From a bacterium (GTDB lineage: Bacteria; Hydrothermota; UBA3073; JACQXS01), in assembly GCA_030605695.1 (NCBI GenBank), contig JAUWHX010000072.1, positions 1 through 46,277 on the forward strand: a stretch of 46,277 nucleotides of DNA, in the 5' to 3' direction. Below are positions 1-8,371 of this stretch, piece after piece. The translations under genes and the position numbers were made by a program. Below the pieces are notes generated by a model. The model was given only the letters and a program-made list of their open reading frames with translations, searched no databases and was not told the DNA's origin. Numbering within the stretch: the stretch's first letter is position 1; every line of letters starts with the position of its first letter.

Positions 1-91
1 ACCAGCAAAAACCTCTCCATACATTCCTTTTGTTTATTATTTTTCTCCAAATCAACTTTCCTGAAATAAATCTTCAATATTAAAATTTTAC

Positions 92-119
92 TTGCAAGAT
101 AGCAAAGAGAGAGTATTAT
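92..119 (+). promoter_or_regulatory. Promoter of tRNA-Arg
   Basis: TTGCAA at 92-97 and TATTAT at 114-119 are separated by 16 bp. The expected start is near 126, about 25 nt before the tRNA. The 16-bp spacer matches most other promoters read in this window. Nothing else is seen in the first 150 bases. Confidence 0.5.
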
Positions 120-150
120 TCTGGTGTTTATGATATTTGATATTCTTGAT

Positions 151-224
151 GCGCCTGTAGCTCAACTGAATAGAGCGATGGACTTCGAATCCAAAGGTTG
201 GGGGTTCAAATCCCTCCAGGCGTG
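151..224 (+). tRNA. tRNA-Arg (anticodon TCG)
   Basis: A full cloverleaf can be folded: 7-bp acceptor (GCGCCTG with CAGGCGT, one G-U pair), D stem GCTC/GAGC, anticodon loop CTTCGAA with anticodon TCG at 184-186, variable loop AGGTT, and a T arm with loop TTCAAAT. CCA is not encoded. Two features are odd: the first anticodon-stem pair is an A-A mismatch, and the D loop has GA where G18G19 is expected, which would lose the 19-56 tertiary pair. The tRNA lies 27 bp before the ABC exporter and may share its transcript. Confidence 0.9.
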
Positions 225-251
225 TTAAAAACATAAAATCACATTGAGAAA

Positions 252-2027
252 ATGAAGAACTTTGCTCCATATCTTAAACTTCACACTGGCAAGTTTATAT
301 TATGCATAATTTTTATGTTTCTTTTTGCATTGGTTTCAACCTTCTCACTTTCTCTCTTATCTCCTTTTCTGCATGCCATATTCTATGATAACTCATTTCC
401 TTTAAGTAATGACCTTTTAGCACGATTCAATGACTGGTTCCTTCAGGGCTCAAAAGTTCAGGCATTTATGAAACTCCAGATAATACTTGTTTCTGTTTTC
501 CTAATTAAAGGTATACTTGGATATTTGCACCAATATCTTGGAGTCTCAATTGAAGAGAATGTGATGAAAAAAGTAAGAGACGATATTTATTCTCACTTAC
601 ACACGCTTTCTTTGGACTACTTTCACCGCACTCAATCTGGAATGCTTGTTTCAAGAGTAACAAACGATATATCAATGGTTAAAGGTGCGATAAAAGACGG
701 ACTTCTTAATTTCTTAAAGCATTTATTGCTCACGGTCGCTTATTTAGGATTTGCTTTTTATATTAGCTGGAGACTCCTGCTTGTATCTATTATAACTTTT
801 CCAGCTCTTGGTTGGCTTCTTAACAAGCTTGCAAAGAAACTCAGAGAAAAAAGTGATAAAGTTCAAGAGGATATGGCAAAGATTACAAGCACAATTGGGG
901 AATCTATTGGGGGAATAAAAATAATAAAAGCTTTTACGGCAGAGAAGTTTGAAATCAATAAGTTCTTCAAGACCACATACAATTATTTGAAATCAGCTAT
1001 AAGATTTGAACGAGTTGGACTTATAGGAGTTCCTGCTTCAGAACTTGTAATTACAATTGGAGTCTGTATTCTCTTGAGCTATGGCGGGTATCAGATATTT
1101 GTTGCTCACACTCTTTCAGCAGATAGATTTCTTATATTTTTGGCGTGTGCACTTAGTATGATGCAATCTTTAAATCAACTTCCGAAAGCAAATGTTTATC
1201 TTCAACGAGGAGTTCAGGCAATGACAAGAGTAAAAAGAATCCTTGATACTAAACCTACTGTGCAAGAGGCAGTTCATCCAGTTCCGCTTAAATCCTTTGA
1301 AAAAGAAATCGCATTTAGAGAAGTTCATTTTAGCTACGACCCTTCAAAAGAGGTAATTTGTGGGGTGACACTTCGTATAAAAAAGGGTGAGAATGTTGCT
1401 CTTGTAGGACCATCAGGGGCTGGCAAATCTACCCTTACAGACCTCCTTGCTCGTTTCTATGACCCGAGTTATGGCTCAATTGAGATTGATGGTGTAAATA
1501 TAAAAGAAGTTTCTCTTGAGGACTTGCGTTCTTTAATTGGACTTGTTACCCAAGAGCCAATTTTATTTGACGATACTGCGTTTAATAATATTGCTTATGG
1601 TGTTCCTGATACATCTCCTGAATTAGTTTATCGGGCAGCGAAATTAGCCTATGCAAATGAGTTTATTGAAAAGCTTCCTAAAGGATATGACAGTATGATA
1701 GGAGAAAGAGGAGTCTCACTTTCAGGAGGTGAGCGTCAGCGAATTGCAATTGCGCGTGCGTTTTGCAAAAACCCTGAAATCCTTATATTTGATGAAGCTA
1801 CTTCTCACTTGGACCCAGAGAGTGAGAGCAAAGTCCATTCTGCTATGGAAAAGTTGCTTGAGGGCAGAACAGCCATTGTTATAGCTCATCGGCTCTCAAC
1901 TGTGCGTGACCGAGACCGCATAATTGTAATAGACGAAGGTAAAATAGTAGAGGAAGGCACTCATAGTGAATTGCTTGAAAATGAAGGATTGTATAAGAGA
2001 TTGGTAAAGAGAGAGCTTGATGGATAG
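252..2027 (+). CDS. MsbA-like ABC exporter (half-transporter)
   Basis: This is an ABC transporter half with fused membrane and ATPase domains, of the lipid A/multidrug exporter family. Residues 1-320 hold about six membrane segments. The ATPase domain starts near 350, with Walker A GPSGAGKST at 386-394, signature LSGGE at 490-494, Walker B ILIFDEATS at 510-518 and the switch histidine in AHRLS. Length (591) is normal for the family. A weak GAG precedes the ATG, so the leader is not Shine-Dalgarno-rich. It faces a convergent glycosyltransferase operon with an LpxB-like domain, so export of a lipid-linked glycan or lipid A-like molecule across the inner membrane is the likely job. The substrate is inferred from context only; a multidrug role cannot be excluded. 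Confidence 0.85.
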   Translation: MKNFAPYLKLHTGKFILCIIFMFLFALVSTFSLSLLSPFLHAIFYDNSFPLSNDLLARFNDWFLQGSKVQAFMKLQIILVSVFLIKGILGYLHQYLGVSIEENVMKKVRDDIYSHLHTLSLDYFHRTQSGMLVSRVTNDISMVKGAIKDGLLNFLKHLLLTVAYLGFAFYISWRLLLVSIITFPALGWLLNKLAKKLREKSDKVQEDMAKITSTIGESIGGIKIIKAFTAEKFEINKFFKTTYNYLKSAIRFERVGLIGVPASELVITIGVCILLSYGGYQIFVAHTLSADRFLIFLACALSMMQSLNQLPKANVYLQRGVQAMTRVKRILDTKPTVQEAVHPVPLKSFEKEIAFREVHFSYDPSKEVICGVTLRIKKGENVALVGPSGAGKSTLTDLLARFYDPSYGSIEIDGVNIKEVSLEDLRSLIGLVTQEPILFDDTAFNNIAYGVPDTSPELVYRAAKLAYANEFIEKLPKGYDSMIGERGVSLSGGERQRIAIARAFCKNPEILIFDEATSHLDPESESKVHSAMEKLLEGRTAIVIAHRLSTVRDRDRIIVIDEGKIVEEGTHSELLENEGLYKRLVKRELDG

Positions 2028-2054
2028 GAATAACAAGATTAGAATTTTTTAATA

Positions 2055-3152
2055 TCAAGAGGTTTCATAAACTGAGGTAAGTTGACCTGCAATCTGACTC
2101 CAAGGAAATTTCTCTATTGACCTTTGCTTCAAAGACTCTCCCATTTCTTTCAGTTGTTTTTCTGACATATTCAGCATTTTCTCCATAGCTTTTTTAAGCT
2201 CCTCTACAGACCCCGGCTTTACAAGAAAACCTTCTTTCCCATCTCTCACTATATCCTGCAATGCTCCTACTCTGCTTGCAATAACAGGTTTAGCAAAGTA
2301 AGCCGCCTCAAGCAAAGAATTTGCCAAAGAAATCTTCGTGTATGGAATCACTACAACATCTGACGACCTGTATAAAATACCCAGTTGTTGATAAGGAAGT
2401 GGAGAGGAATGTTTTATAAAATAACTTTCTTCAGGTGTCCACTTTGTGTGAGCAAGTATCTTGAAATGCTTATTTTTCAATGACTTTGCTGCATCGCATA
2501 GTATATTAAATCCTTTGTATTGTTTTATGGGTCCCATAAATAAAAATACACGCTCATTAAATTTATATTTATCGGCATCGGTAGTCTTATCGTGAACTTT
2601 GTAAAAATTCTCATAGTTCCCAACAGATATAACAGAGACCTCTTTGTGCTTCACTTTAGGAAAAAGATGTAGAAACTCTTTTTTAGTATGCGGAGAATGC
2701 AAAAAGATGTGGTCAAATGAGGGATAAATTTTTTCAAAACGCTGATAATCGCTTTCCCTTTCTCTATGTGGAAGTAAATTATGTGCAGTATGTACTAACT
2801 TTCGGATTCTCCCACGAAGTTTTGGCAGTATAATCGATTCAACTGAAGGAGAAGTAACCCATAGCATATGGACTATATCTTCTTTTTTTAACATTCTTTT
2901 GAGATTCATCCATCCTGATGTAATTTCCGATGTTTGAGAGATATTACTAACAAATCTCGCAAGTCTTGGCAGTTCTCCGAATAATCCTTTTGAAATCGGC
3001 ATAAAATAATTGCAGGAATGGACTGGTGGGGCTTCTATGTTCTTAGGCATAATTCCTATGAACTTGTATCTGACACCAAAGTTTTTAAGTGCCCAGAGCA
3101 ACTCAAAATTGTATGGCTTTGTGGTATTACGCGGGTCTATAAGATAAATCAT
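2055..3152 (-). CDS. GT4-family glycosyltransferase
   Basis: This 365-residue GT-B glycosyltransferase belongs to the group 1 (GT4) family, which transfers sugars from nucleotide donors. The C-terminal nucleotide-sugar domain is clear: a strand with FMGPIKQYKGF, then NSLLEAAYFAKPVIAS, holding the conserved acidic residue, then GALQDIVRDGKEGFLV. The N-terminal acceptor half is divergent, starting MIYLIDPRN. No signal peptide or membrane segment is evident, so it probably works at the cytoplasmic face. Its start overlaps the end of the upstream GT2-LpxB-like gene by 26 bp in another frame, which suggests translational coupling. Sugar and acceptor cannot be told from sequence. Confidence 0.82.
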   Translation of the reverse strand: MIYLIDPRNTTKPYNFELLWALKNFGVRYKFIGIMPKNIEAPPVHSCNYFMPISKGLFGELPRLARFVSNISQTSEITSGWMNLKRMLKKEDIVHMLWVTSPSVESIILPKLRGRIRKLVHTAHNLLPHRERESDYQRFEKIYPSFDHIFLHSPHTKKEFLHLFPKVKHKEVSVISVGNYENFYKVHDKTTDADKYKFNERVFLFMGPIKQYKGFNILCDAAKSLKNKHFKILAHTKWTPEESYFIKHSSPLPYQQLGILYRSSDVVVIPYTKISLANSLLEAAYFAKPVIASRVGALQDIVRDGKEGFLVKPGSVEELKKAMEKMLNMSEKQLKEMGESLKQRSIEKFPWSQIAGQLTSVYETS

Positions 3153-6100
3153 TTATAAACTTTGCAATGTTTTTTGCCCCTCCAGAAGGTCCCATTCTCT
3201 TTTTTCCAATTTCCCCTCTTTTTTGTCTCAATTTCTTATCCTCAAGCAGTCTTAAAACTTCACTTACTATACCTTCCGGAAAATCGGATATAAATTTTAA
3301 ACAACCACCCAATAACTTTTTTTGATTCCTCATTCTTGTAACTGATGTCTGGGGACCACAGCCTTTAAATGAGACTATCGGCTTGCCGAGAAATGCTGTC
3401 TGCTCATTTGCTGTTCCCGAGAGCCCAATTACGACATCTGATTGCTTAATTATATCAACAAACGCATCCTGTAACAGCCACAACTCGGCTTTTTCCTTCT
3501 GTATTCTGGATTCTTTATATTGCCAGCCCTGAAGTTCTGAAAGAGACACTAATTTTTCCAAATCCAGAGATAAAGGAACAGCCGCCGCAAAGTTCACTCC
3601 TTCTCGTCTCTTTGATATTTGCTCAACTATAAGAAGGATTTTCAAGAAGTTTTTGTATGCTTCTTCCCTTGAGCCAGGCAGAATCCCAATAAGAGTTTGT
3701 GAGTTGTGAGTTGTGAGTTGCGAGTTGTGAGTTTTCTCTAATTCATCTACCATAGGGTTTCCTACAAATAATGCAGGCACAGATTCTTTTCTTAAATTTT
3801 CGGCAGTGTATTCGTCGTGAGCAAAAACTTTTATGCAGATTTTACGCATTGCCCAATGCTCAAATTTAGAATGTGGGTTCTGATAATCCGATTTTGCTGG
3901 AGCAAGAAATATAAGACGTTTTTTAAGTCCAAGCCAAGCAAGTAAAAGAAGAAATACATCACCCACAACTATAGCTTGATTTATCTCTCTGCGAACTTTT
4001 TTGAGTGCAATGTAATATCTTATCGGAATATAAGAGCTTGTCGTAGCGTCTTTTAGAAAATCCACAAGATTTCTTGGAAATCCTCCGGACGGAGGAACTT
4101 TGCCCTTTATAAGTAAAGGAATATCTCTCTTTTCATACTCTTCTCCTTCAGAAATAAGTGGAGCTCCTATGAGTTGAGAGTTAAGAGTTGAGAGTTGAGA
4201 GTCAATTTTCCGCTTCTTACTCTTTACTCTAAACTCTGAACTCTGAACCTTCAGAAGTTCCTGGGCAATAAGAGCAGCGGAACGGTCCTCCCCATAACAG
4301 TTGCTCAAAAACAAGACTTGAGACTTGAGACTTGAGACTTGAGACCCGATTTTTTGCCTTTCACTTTTCACTTCTAATATCCCTTTTGCGCGGTAGTGGT
4401 ATTTCATAATTTCTTTAAGCATAGGGGCAACAAAAAATATCGGGAAGTCAACAGAATGAGCAAGAAGTTTAATTGCTGCTTCCTTCTCTGCCCATTTTGA
4501 GAGTTGAAAAAGTTTTGAAACAATCAGCACCTTATTTGTCTTGACGACACGATTTCCATACTTGCTGCCGAAATAAACGATGTTCTTTGACCATTGGTAT
4601 CTCTTTTGAAATGTAATCTTGAACTTCTCACAAGTTGGGTAGCCGTCAACGTGATAAGCTTTACATTTTCTAAATCCACAAATAGTTTTTAAGCCGAGCT
4701 TCTTAAGTCTTCTTCCTAAGTCAGTGTCTTCATATCCCATCGAGATGCCAAATTTCTCATCCATCAGCCCTACCTGAAGAAGCCATTTCTTTTTTATTGA
4801 TACATTCTGCGTAACTAATCCTCCTTTTGAAAATCCATCAATCCTTAACGAGAAAACCCCAGCATTTCTTGGATGACGGATATGGCGGACTAACCCTTGA
4901 ACAATTAACTTATCGTTTAAGTTGTGCGGTAAGATATGGTTATCAACAAATCTTTGGTCCACAAGGACATCTGAATCTACGAATATTATTATTTCCCCTC
5001 TGGTTTGTCTTATCCCTTTGTTTCGAGAAAAAGGCTGTCCACTCTGTGTGTCATTCTTAAAATATCTCACTTTCTTCATCTCAGGGATAGTGTGAGTTCC
5101 ATCAGTTGAGCCATCGTCTATCACGACTATTTCATAATCTTGAGAAGTTTGATATAAGAGAGCCCTCAAGCAATATCGGAGTAATTTCTCCCTATTATAA
5201 GTTACGATAATAACCGAAGCTTTAGGAGTTGCGAGTTGTGAGTTGTAAGTTATGAGTTGCGAATTGTTTTTTTGCTTTTTACTCTGAACTCTGAACTCTA
5301 AACTCTGAACTTCTTTAATCCCTTGTGCGCGGTAGTGATATTTCATAAGCATTTTGCAAATCGGAAAGAGTGGAAGAATTGGAGAATCTCGGGAGGATTC
5401 TAAAAATTTTAATCCACGTTCTATCCATCTATCTGTTTGGAAGAAACGAGAAATAAGAAGTGCCTTTTTTGTATGTGCGAACTTTTTGCCTAATTTACCA
5501 TGACGTTTGATGAGAAAATATGCACTCTTTCCTCTTTTCTGATGTTTATCGAAAAACTCTTGCAAATTATTCATTTTGGGTGGCCCATCAATATGATAAG
5601 CTTTACATCGGAAAAGTGGATGAACTGGATTAAGTCCGATTTTTTTGAGTCTTATGCCGAGGTCAACATCCTTATAGCCAATTTTGCTACCAAATTCCTC
5701 AAATCCTCCAATCTCAAGAAACCATTTTTTCCGTACAGATGCGTTTTGGGTAATAAAAGTGCCAATACATAAAGCATTTGGATAATAGAATTTAAAGTTG
5801 ACCTGATTTAGATTACGAATGTGATGAACCATCCCCTGAACCCAGATTTTTTTATTACTCTTATGTATCCGTATATGGTCAAGAACGAAATTTGGGTGGA
5901 CAAGAACATCAGAATCTAAAAAAACTATGAGTTCTCCATTAGCTTGCTCAATGCCAATATTTCTCGCTACATAAGGTCCCACCTGCTTCTCTAATCGGAT
6001 ATATCTTAATCTGGAATCTGGAATCTGGAATCTGGAAATTAATTCAGCCGTTTCATCTTGAGAAGCATCATCAATCACTATAATTTCGTAGTCCTGTGTA

Positions 6101-6183
6101 GTTTGATTTAAAAGATAAGAAAGGCAATGTTTTAATATATAAGCACGATTATAAGTAGGAATAATGACACTCGCTCTAAGCAT
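3127..6183 (-). CDS. Fused GT2-GT2-LpxB-like protein
   Basis: This 1018-residue protein has three parts. Residues 1-293 are a GT2 glycosyltransferase (ASVIIPTYNR, DSD at 90-92). Residues 321-603 are a second GT2 copy (ASVIIVTYNR, DSD at 403-405). Residues 621-1018 resemble lipid-A-disaccharide-synthase-related proteins (FLSNCYGED, ILPGSRE, GPSGGAKNIAKFI). The GT2 copies are duplicates: both end in MKYHYRA-x-GI-x-EV. Residues 293-320 and 604-620, which join the domains, are encoded by 7-bp tandem arrays. Further arrays sit at about 50-60, 645-671 and 817-830, and a palindrome encodes PPSGGFP near 697. The start ATG at 6183 is chosen because a TTGACA/TATGAT promoter lies just upstream; an in-frame ATG at 6285 would put that promoter inside the gene. 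Likely glycolipid assembly. Confidence 0.8.
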   Translation of the reverse strand: MLRASVIIPTYNRAYILKHCLSYLLNQTTQDYEIIVIDDASQDETAELISRFQIPDSRLRYIRLEKQVGPYVARNIGIEQANGELIVFLDSDVLVHPNFVLDHIRIHKSNKKIWVQGMVHHIRNLNQVNFKFYYPNALCIGTFITQNASVRKKWFLEIGGFEEFGSKIGYKDVDLGIRLKKIGLNPVHPLFRCKAYHIDGPPKMNNLQEFFDKHQKRGKSAYFLIKRHGKLGKKFAHTKKALLISRFFQTDRWIERGLKFLESSRDSPILPLFPICKMLMKYHYRAQGIKEVQSLEFRVQSKKQKNNSQLITYNSQLATPKASVIIVTYNREKLLRYCLRALLYQTSQDYEIVVIDDGSTDGTHTIPEMKKVRYFKNDTQSGQPFSRNKGIRQTRGEIIIFVDSDVLVDQRFVDNHILPHNLNDKLIVQGLVRHIRHPRNAGVFSLRIDGFSKGGLVTQNVSIKKKWLLQVGLMDEKFGISMGYEDTDLGRRLKKLGLKTICGFRKCKAYHVDGYPTCEKFKITFQKRYQWSKNIVYFGSKYGNRVVKTNKVLIVSKLFQLSKWAEKEAAIKLLAHSVDFPIFFVAPMLKEIMKYHYRAKGILEVKSERQKIGSQVSSLKSQVLFLSNCYGEDRSAALIAQELLKVQSSEFRVKSKKRKIDSQLSTLNSQLIGAPLISEGEEYEKRDIPLLIKGKVPPSGGFPRNLVDFLKDATTSSYIPIRYYIALKKVRREINQAIVVGDVFLLLLAWLGLKKRLIFLAPAKSDYQNPHSKFEHWAMRKICIKVFAHDEYTAENLRKESVPALFVGNPMVDELEKTHNSQLTTHNSQTLIGILPGSREEAYKNFLKILLIVEQISKRREGVNFAAAVPLSLDLEKLVSLSELQGWQYKESRIQKEKAELWLLQDAFVDIIKQSDVVIGLSGTANEQTAFLGKPIVSFKGCGPQTSVTRMRNQKKLLGGCLKFISDFPEGIVSEVLRLLEDKKLRQKRGEIGKKRMGPSGGAKNIAKFINDLSYRPA
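3693..3735 (-). repeat. 7-bp tandem array (GAGTTGT) in LpxB-like domain
   Basis: About six heptamer copies with small variations. On the coding (minus) strand the unit ACAACTC reads as a cyclic THNSQLT peptide, placed just before the ILPGSRE motif. Confidence 0.9.
4081..4096 (-). repeat. Palindrome, TCCTCCG arms, inside coding sequence
   Basis: Seven-bp arms TCCTCCG/CGGAGGA around GA. It encodes part of the PPSGGFP peptide in the LpxB-like domain. Confidence 0.7.
4171..4250 (-). repeat. 7-bp arrays (GAGTTGA and AACTCTG) in LpxB-like domain
   Basis: Two adjoining heptamer arrays of opposite flavour (4171-4203 and 4221-4250) around a short spacer. On the coding strand they read VQSSEFRV and SQLSTLN, interrupting the domain after QELLK. 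Confidence 0.88.
4313..4345 (-). repeat. 7-bp array (GACTTGA) at GT2/LpxB-like junction
   Basis: Four to five copies. The coding strand reads SQVSSLKSQV and joins the second GT2 domain to the LpxB-like domain. Confidence 0.9.
5226..5310 (-). repeat. 7-bp arrays (GAGTTGT and AACTCTG) at GT2/GT2 junction
   Basis: Two heptamer arrays, 5226-5266 and 5281-5310, encode the linker between the duplicated GT2 domains (EFRVQS and NSQLITYNSQLA). Confidence 0.9.
6011..6038 (-). repeat. 7-bp array (CTGGAAT) in first GT2 domain
   Basis: Four near-perfect heptamers. On the coding strand they read SRFQIPDSR, an insertion between the first two motifs of the GT2 fold. Confidence 0.88.
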
Positions 6184-6189
6184 AATACT

Positions 6190-6218
6190 ATCATACTTAG
6201 CATTTATTGAGATGTCAA
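6190..6218 (-). promoter_or_regulatory. Promoter of GT2-GT2-LpxB-like gene
   Basis: On the minus strand TTGACA (6213-6218) and TATGAT (6190-6195) are 17 bp apart. Only 6 nt separate the -10 box from the ATG at 6183, so the transcript would start at or next to the start codon. This decides the start of the gene. Confidence 0.6.
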
Positions 6219-6359
6219 CTTTTAAAAAGTCACAGACTCGTACGAGCAGAATAGCGTCTTGAGATAGAGATAGAGGAAAACTCAAAAAGTCTCAAATTTC
6301 TATCTCTGTCTCTCAAGTAATCTCTAATCTCTGTGTTCTCTGTAGTTCAAGTTTTTCTC

Positions 6360-6387
6360 TTGACAAGAAACGAAGATATGGTATTTA
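6360..6387 (+). promoter_or_regulatory. Promoter upstream of DUF5683-like gene
   Basis: TTGACA (6360-6365) and TATTTA (6382-6387) are separated by 16 bp. The predicted start near 6394 leaves a leader of about 100 nt before the ATG at 6495. Confidence 0.5.
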
Positions 6388-6494
6388 TGACAAGATGTTA
6401 TTAACTACCAACTGCCAACACGTAGTATCCAATATTTATCCCAATTTCTTATTAACCCATTTAACTTCCCGTTATTGCAGGAAAAGGATGTAAG

Positions 6495-6912
6495 ATGTTA
6501 AAAAGATTTTTCTATATCGGAGGGGATATTATTTAGTTGTCATCCTTCCTATGCTGATGAGACCTATGCTGATAGAAGCCCTGTTGGTGCTGGTTGTCTT
6601 TCTGCAGTTATTCCTGGTCTTGGTCAGTTTTATAATGGAGATATTTGGAAAGGAATTGCATTTATGGGAGTAAGTCTAATAGCCAATGTATCACTTATAA
6701 GAAGGATAGAATCAGCGTTAGACGAGTCGGGAGAAGAGTGTCCTCCCGCTCTTCCTATTCTTCCTGCTGTAATGCTGGCAGCCGGAGCTTGGAGTGGCAG
6801 CATTGTCGATGCTGTAATAACTGCTAATAGGATTAATGAAGAGAAAAAACTTGGATTAGAGTTCAAACCACGAAAAGATAATGTTAGTTTAGCTCTTTCT
6901 TATAAGTTTTAG
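6495..6912 (+). pseudogene. DUF5683-like small membrane protein, frameshifted
   Basis: The readable frame from about 6502 to 6912 contains SAVIPGLGQFYNGDIWKGIAF followed by two hydrophobic stretches, the pattern of DUF5683-type small membrane proteins. The first in-frame ATG (6664) would cut away this conserved start. A well placed ATG at 6495, preceded by GGAAAAGGA, lies in another frame and stops at 6534. Dropping one base in the A5 or T5 runs at 6498-6512 would join the two into a normal protein with a signal-peptide-like N-terminus. It is therefore a pseudogene, a homopolymer-switched gene or a sequencing error. Confidence 0.6.
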
Positions 6913-6997
6913 GCTCTCAAGAGAGAGGAATGAAGGATTTATTGAGAGAGATAAACGAAAAAAGGACATCCTTCTTTGAAAAAAGGATGCTAACAAG

Positions 6998-7081
6998 TGA
7001 CCGGTTGATAGCAACGAGTGAGTGGTTTTGAAGGACAAGTGAATGATTTTGAAGAACGTGTGAGTGGTTGAAAAGGACGCA
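6998..7081. repeat. Four degenerate 21-bp tandem repeats
   Basis: Units begin at 6998, 7019, 7040 and 7061, each starting TGA and containing a GGTTG or GATTTTGAAG-like core. The period is 21 bp, the same as the array at 28643-28789. Confidence 0.75.
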
Positions 7082-7146
7082 AAGCTTGAACCACAAAGAA
7101 CACAGAGAACACAAAGAATTGAAAGATTACAGATTTGTCACTCGTG

Positions 7147-7163
7147 GAGTCTGCGACAGACTC
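7147..7163. repeat. Palindrome, GAGTCTG arms
   Basis: Seven-bp arms GAGTCTG/CAGACTC around CGA in an intergenic repeat region. It may form a hairpin but lacks a T-run. Confidence 0.6.
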
Positions 7164-7238
7164 TGTGAGAAAATTGCAGATTCTTTCAATCTTTAATCTT
7201 CTAATTTTCAAATCTTGCAATCTGCGTTTATCTGCGGG

Positions 7239-8369
7239 TTAAGAACTTCTTGAAACTTCCATAAATACTGACCTCATCTCTTGTGCCCATAAATTTGTAG
7301 TGAATCTTTTTAAGACAGCTTCTCTTCCCATTTTACCAGCTTTTATAATAGCATCAGGAGTGCTAATTAGTTCCAGAATCTTTCTCGCCATCTCCTCTGG
7401 CTCTGGTGGCACCATAAATACGCCTTCTCCTTCGTCAAATACCTTGCCAATGCTCCCGACATTCGATACCACAACCGGCTTTTCCATAGCCATACTCTCA
7501 AGAACCGTATTAGCCAGGTTTTCACCACATCGCTCATGAGAAATAATCGTCAAATCACAACTCGCATACATTTTCTCAACATCTGTTCGCAAGCCCGTAA
7601 AAATGACCTTATCTTTAAGATTTAGCTCTTTCGCATAACTTTCTATAGCTTCACGGGTAGAACCATCGCCTACCATCAAGAATCGGATATCCTTCTCCTT
7701 TGAGCACACGATTTTAGCAGTATCTATGATAATCTTGTGATTCTCTTCGGGTCTATAATTACATACATTCCCGATTACAAATTCATCGCTCTCAATACTT
7801 AGCTCGTTTCTTGCATTCTGAACCTGAGAGGGATTAAACTTATCTATGTTTATCCCATTATAAATTACCTTGACTTTTTTGGGTGTAACTATCCCGTATG
7901 ATATTAATTGCTCCCTTATTAAATCCGAATTGGGAATATGAATATCCACCAACATAATGTCCAACATCTTATAAATCGCACTCCCAATAACTTTTTTTAA
8001 TAAATTCGGGCGACTAGGACCACCACGCCAATGCCACACAAGATTGGGGTGCAAAGGAGAAATGAATTTAATTATTGCCCCTGCAATCCGAGACTCAATC
8101 CCAAAGTTAGTATGAATTACTTCTACCCGATACTTGTTTACTAAATCAAATAGCTTTATTATCCCTTTGATATTAACAGGATAACTCATAGGCACTATTT
8201 CTACAGGAATATCCTCTTTCTTAAAAGCTCTCATCCAATCACGTTCCTCAGGGAAGCAAACAATCATTTGGTCATTATTTTTCTTTAGCTCTTTCCCAAG
8301 AGTCAAAAGGCTATCTCCGAAGCTACCCAAGAAATTCGCATTGAACATCGCAAGTTCTAATATTCTCAC
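7239..8369 (-). CDS. GT4-family glycosyltransferase
   Basis: This 376-residue GT-B glycosyltransferase has an N-terminal acceptor domain with several short hydrophobic strands and a canonical donor domain: VIGNVCNYRPEENHK, FLMVGDG, VIFTGLRTDVEKMYASCDL, then NTVLESMAMEKPVVVSNVG with the conserved glutamate, and a C-terminal arginine-rich helix. The start is GTG (8369), 2 bp after the stop of the upstream methyltransferase gene, so the two are probably coupled. An ATG seven codons later is an alternative start. It is the last gene of the polysaccharide run and probably adds a sugar to the repeat unit. Donor and linkage are unknown. Confidence 0.82.
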   Translation of the reverse strand: MRILELAMFNANFLGSFGDSLLTLGKELKKNNDQMIVCFPEERDWMRAFKKEDIPVEIVPMSYPVNIKGIIKLFDLVNKYRVEVIHTNFGIESRIAGAIIKFISPLHPNLVWHWRGGPSRPNLLKKVIGSAIYKMLDIMLVDIHIPNSDLIREQLISYGIVTPKKVKVIYNGINIDKFNPSQVQNARNELSIESDEFVIGNVCNYRPEENHKIIIDTAKIVCSKEKDIRFLMVGDGSTREAIESYAKELNLKDKVIFTGLRTDVEKMYASCDLTIISHERCGENLANTVLESMAMEKPVVVSNVGSIGKVFDEGEGVFMVPPEPEEMARKILELISTPDAIIKAGKMGREAVLKRFTTNLWAQEMRSVFMEVSRSS

Positions 8370-8371
8370 TT

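Larger units (their letters stand above)
6184..6494. other. Divergent intergenic region
   Basis: This gap holds the minus-strand promoter at 6190-6218, a plus-strand promoter at 6360-6387, and between them (6290-6350) repeat-like sequence built from CTCTGT and TCTCTAA words, related to the hairpin elements at 7083, 32700 and 36920. No convincing ORF is seen. Confidence 0.5.
6913..7238. other. Intergenic repeat-rich region
   Basis: This gap contains four degenerate 21-bp repeats (6998-7081), then an element beginning GAACCACAAAGAACACAGAG (7084 onward) with a partly complementary right half ending near 7230, and a palindrome at 7147-7163. Apparent short ORFs here are translations of the repeats. 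No gene is supported. Confidence 0.6.

Noticed and set aside
2028-2054. Bidirectional terminator between convergent genes
   Set aside because: The 27 bases contain a short T-run but no convincing stem.
3693-5310. CRISPR-like array
   Set aside because: The repeats are 7 bp, directly tandem and lack unique spacers of constant length; no cas genes are near.
4827-5772. Plus-strand frames opposite the GT2 domains
   Set aside because: They are antisense to conserved GT2 motifs and have no start signals or recognisable domains.
6184-6285. Longer N-terminus for the GT2 fusion protein from the ATG at 6285
   Set aside because: The added 34 residues have no GT2 homology and would contain the promoter boxes; the ATG at 6183 begins exactly at the domain.
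6917-7220. Minus-strand short frames with repeats of NHSLVLQ type
   Set aside because: They translate the 21-bp repeats and the hairpin element, overlap each other in two frames, and have no start signal.
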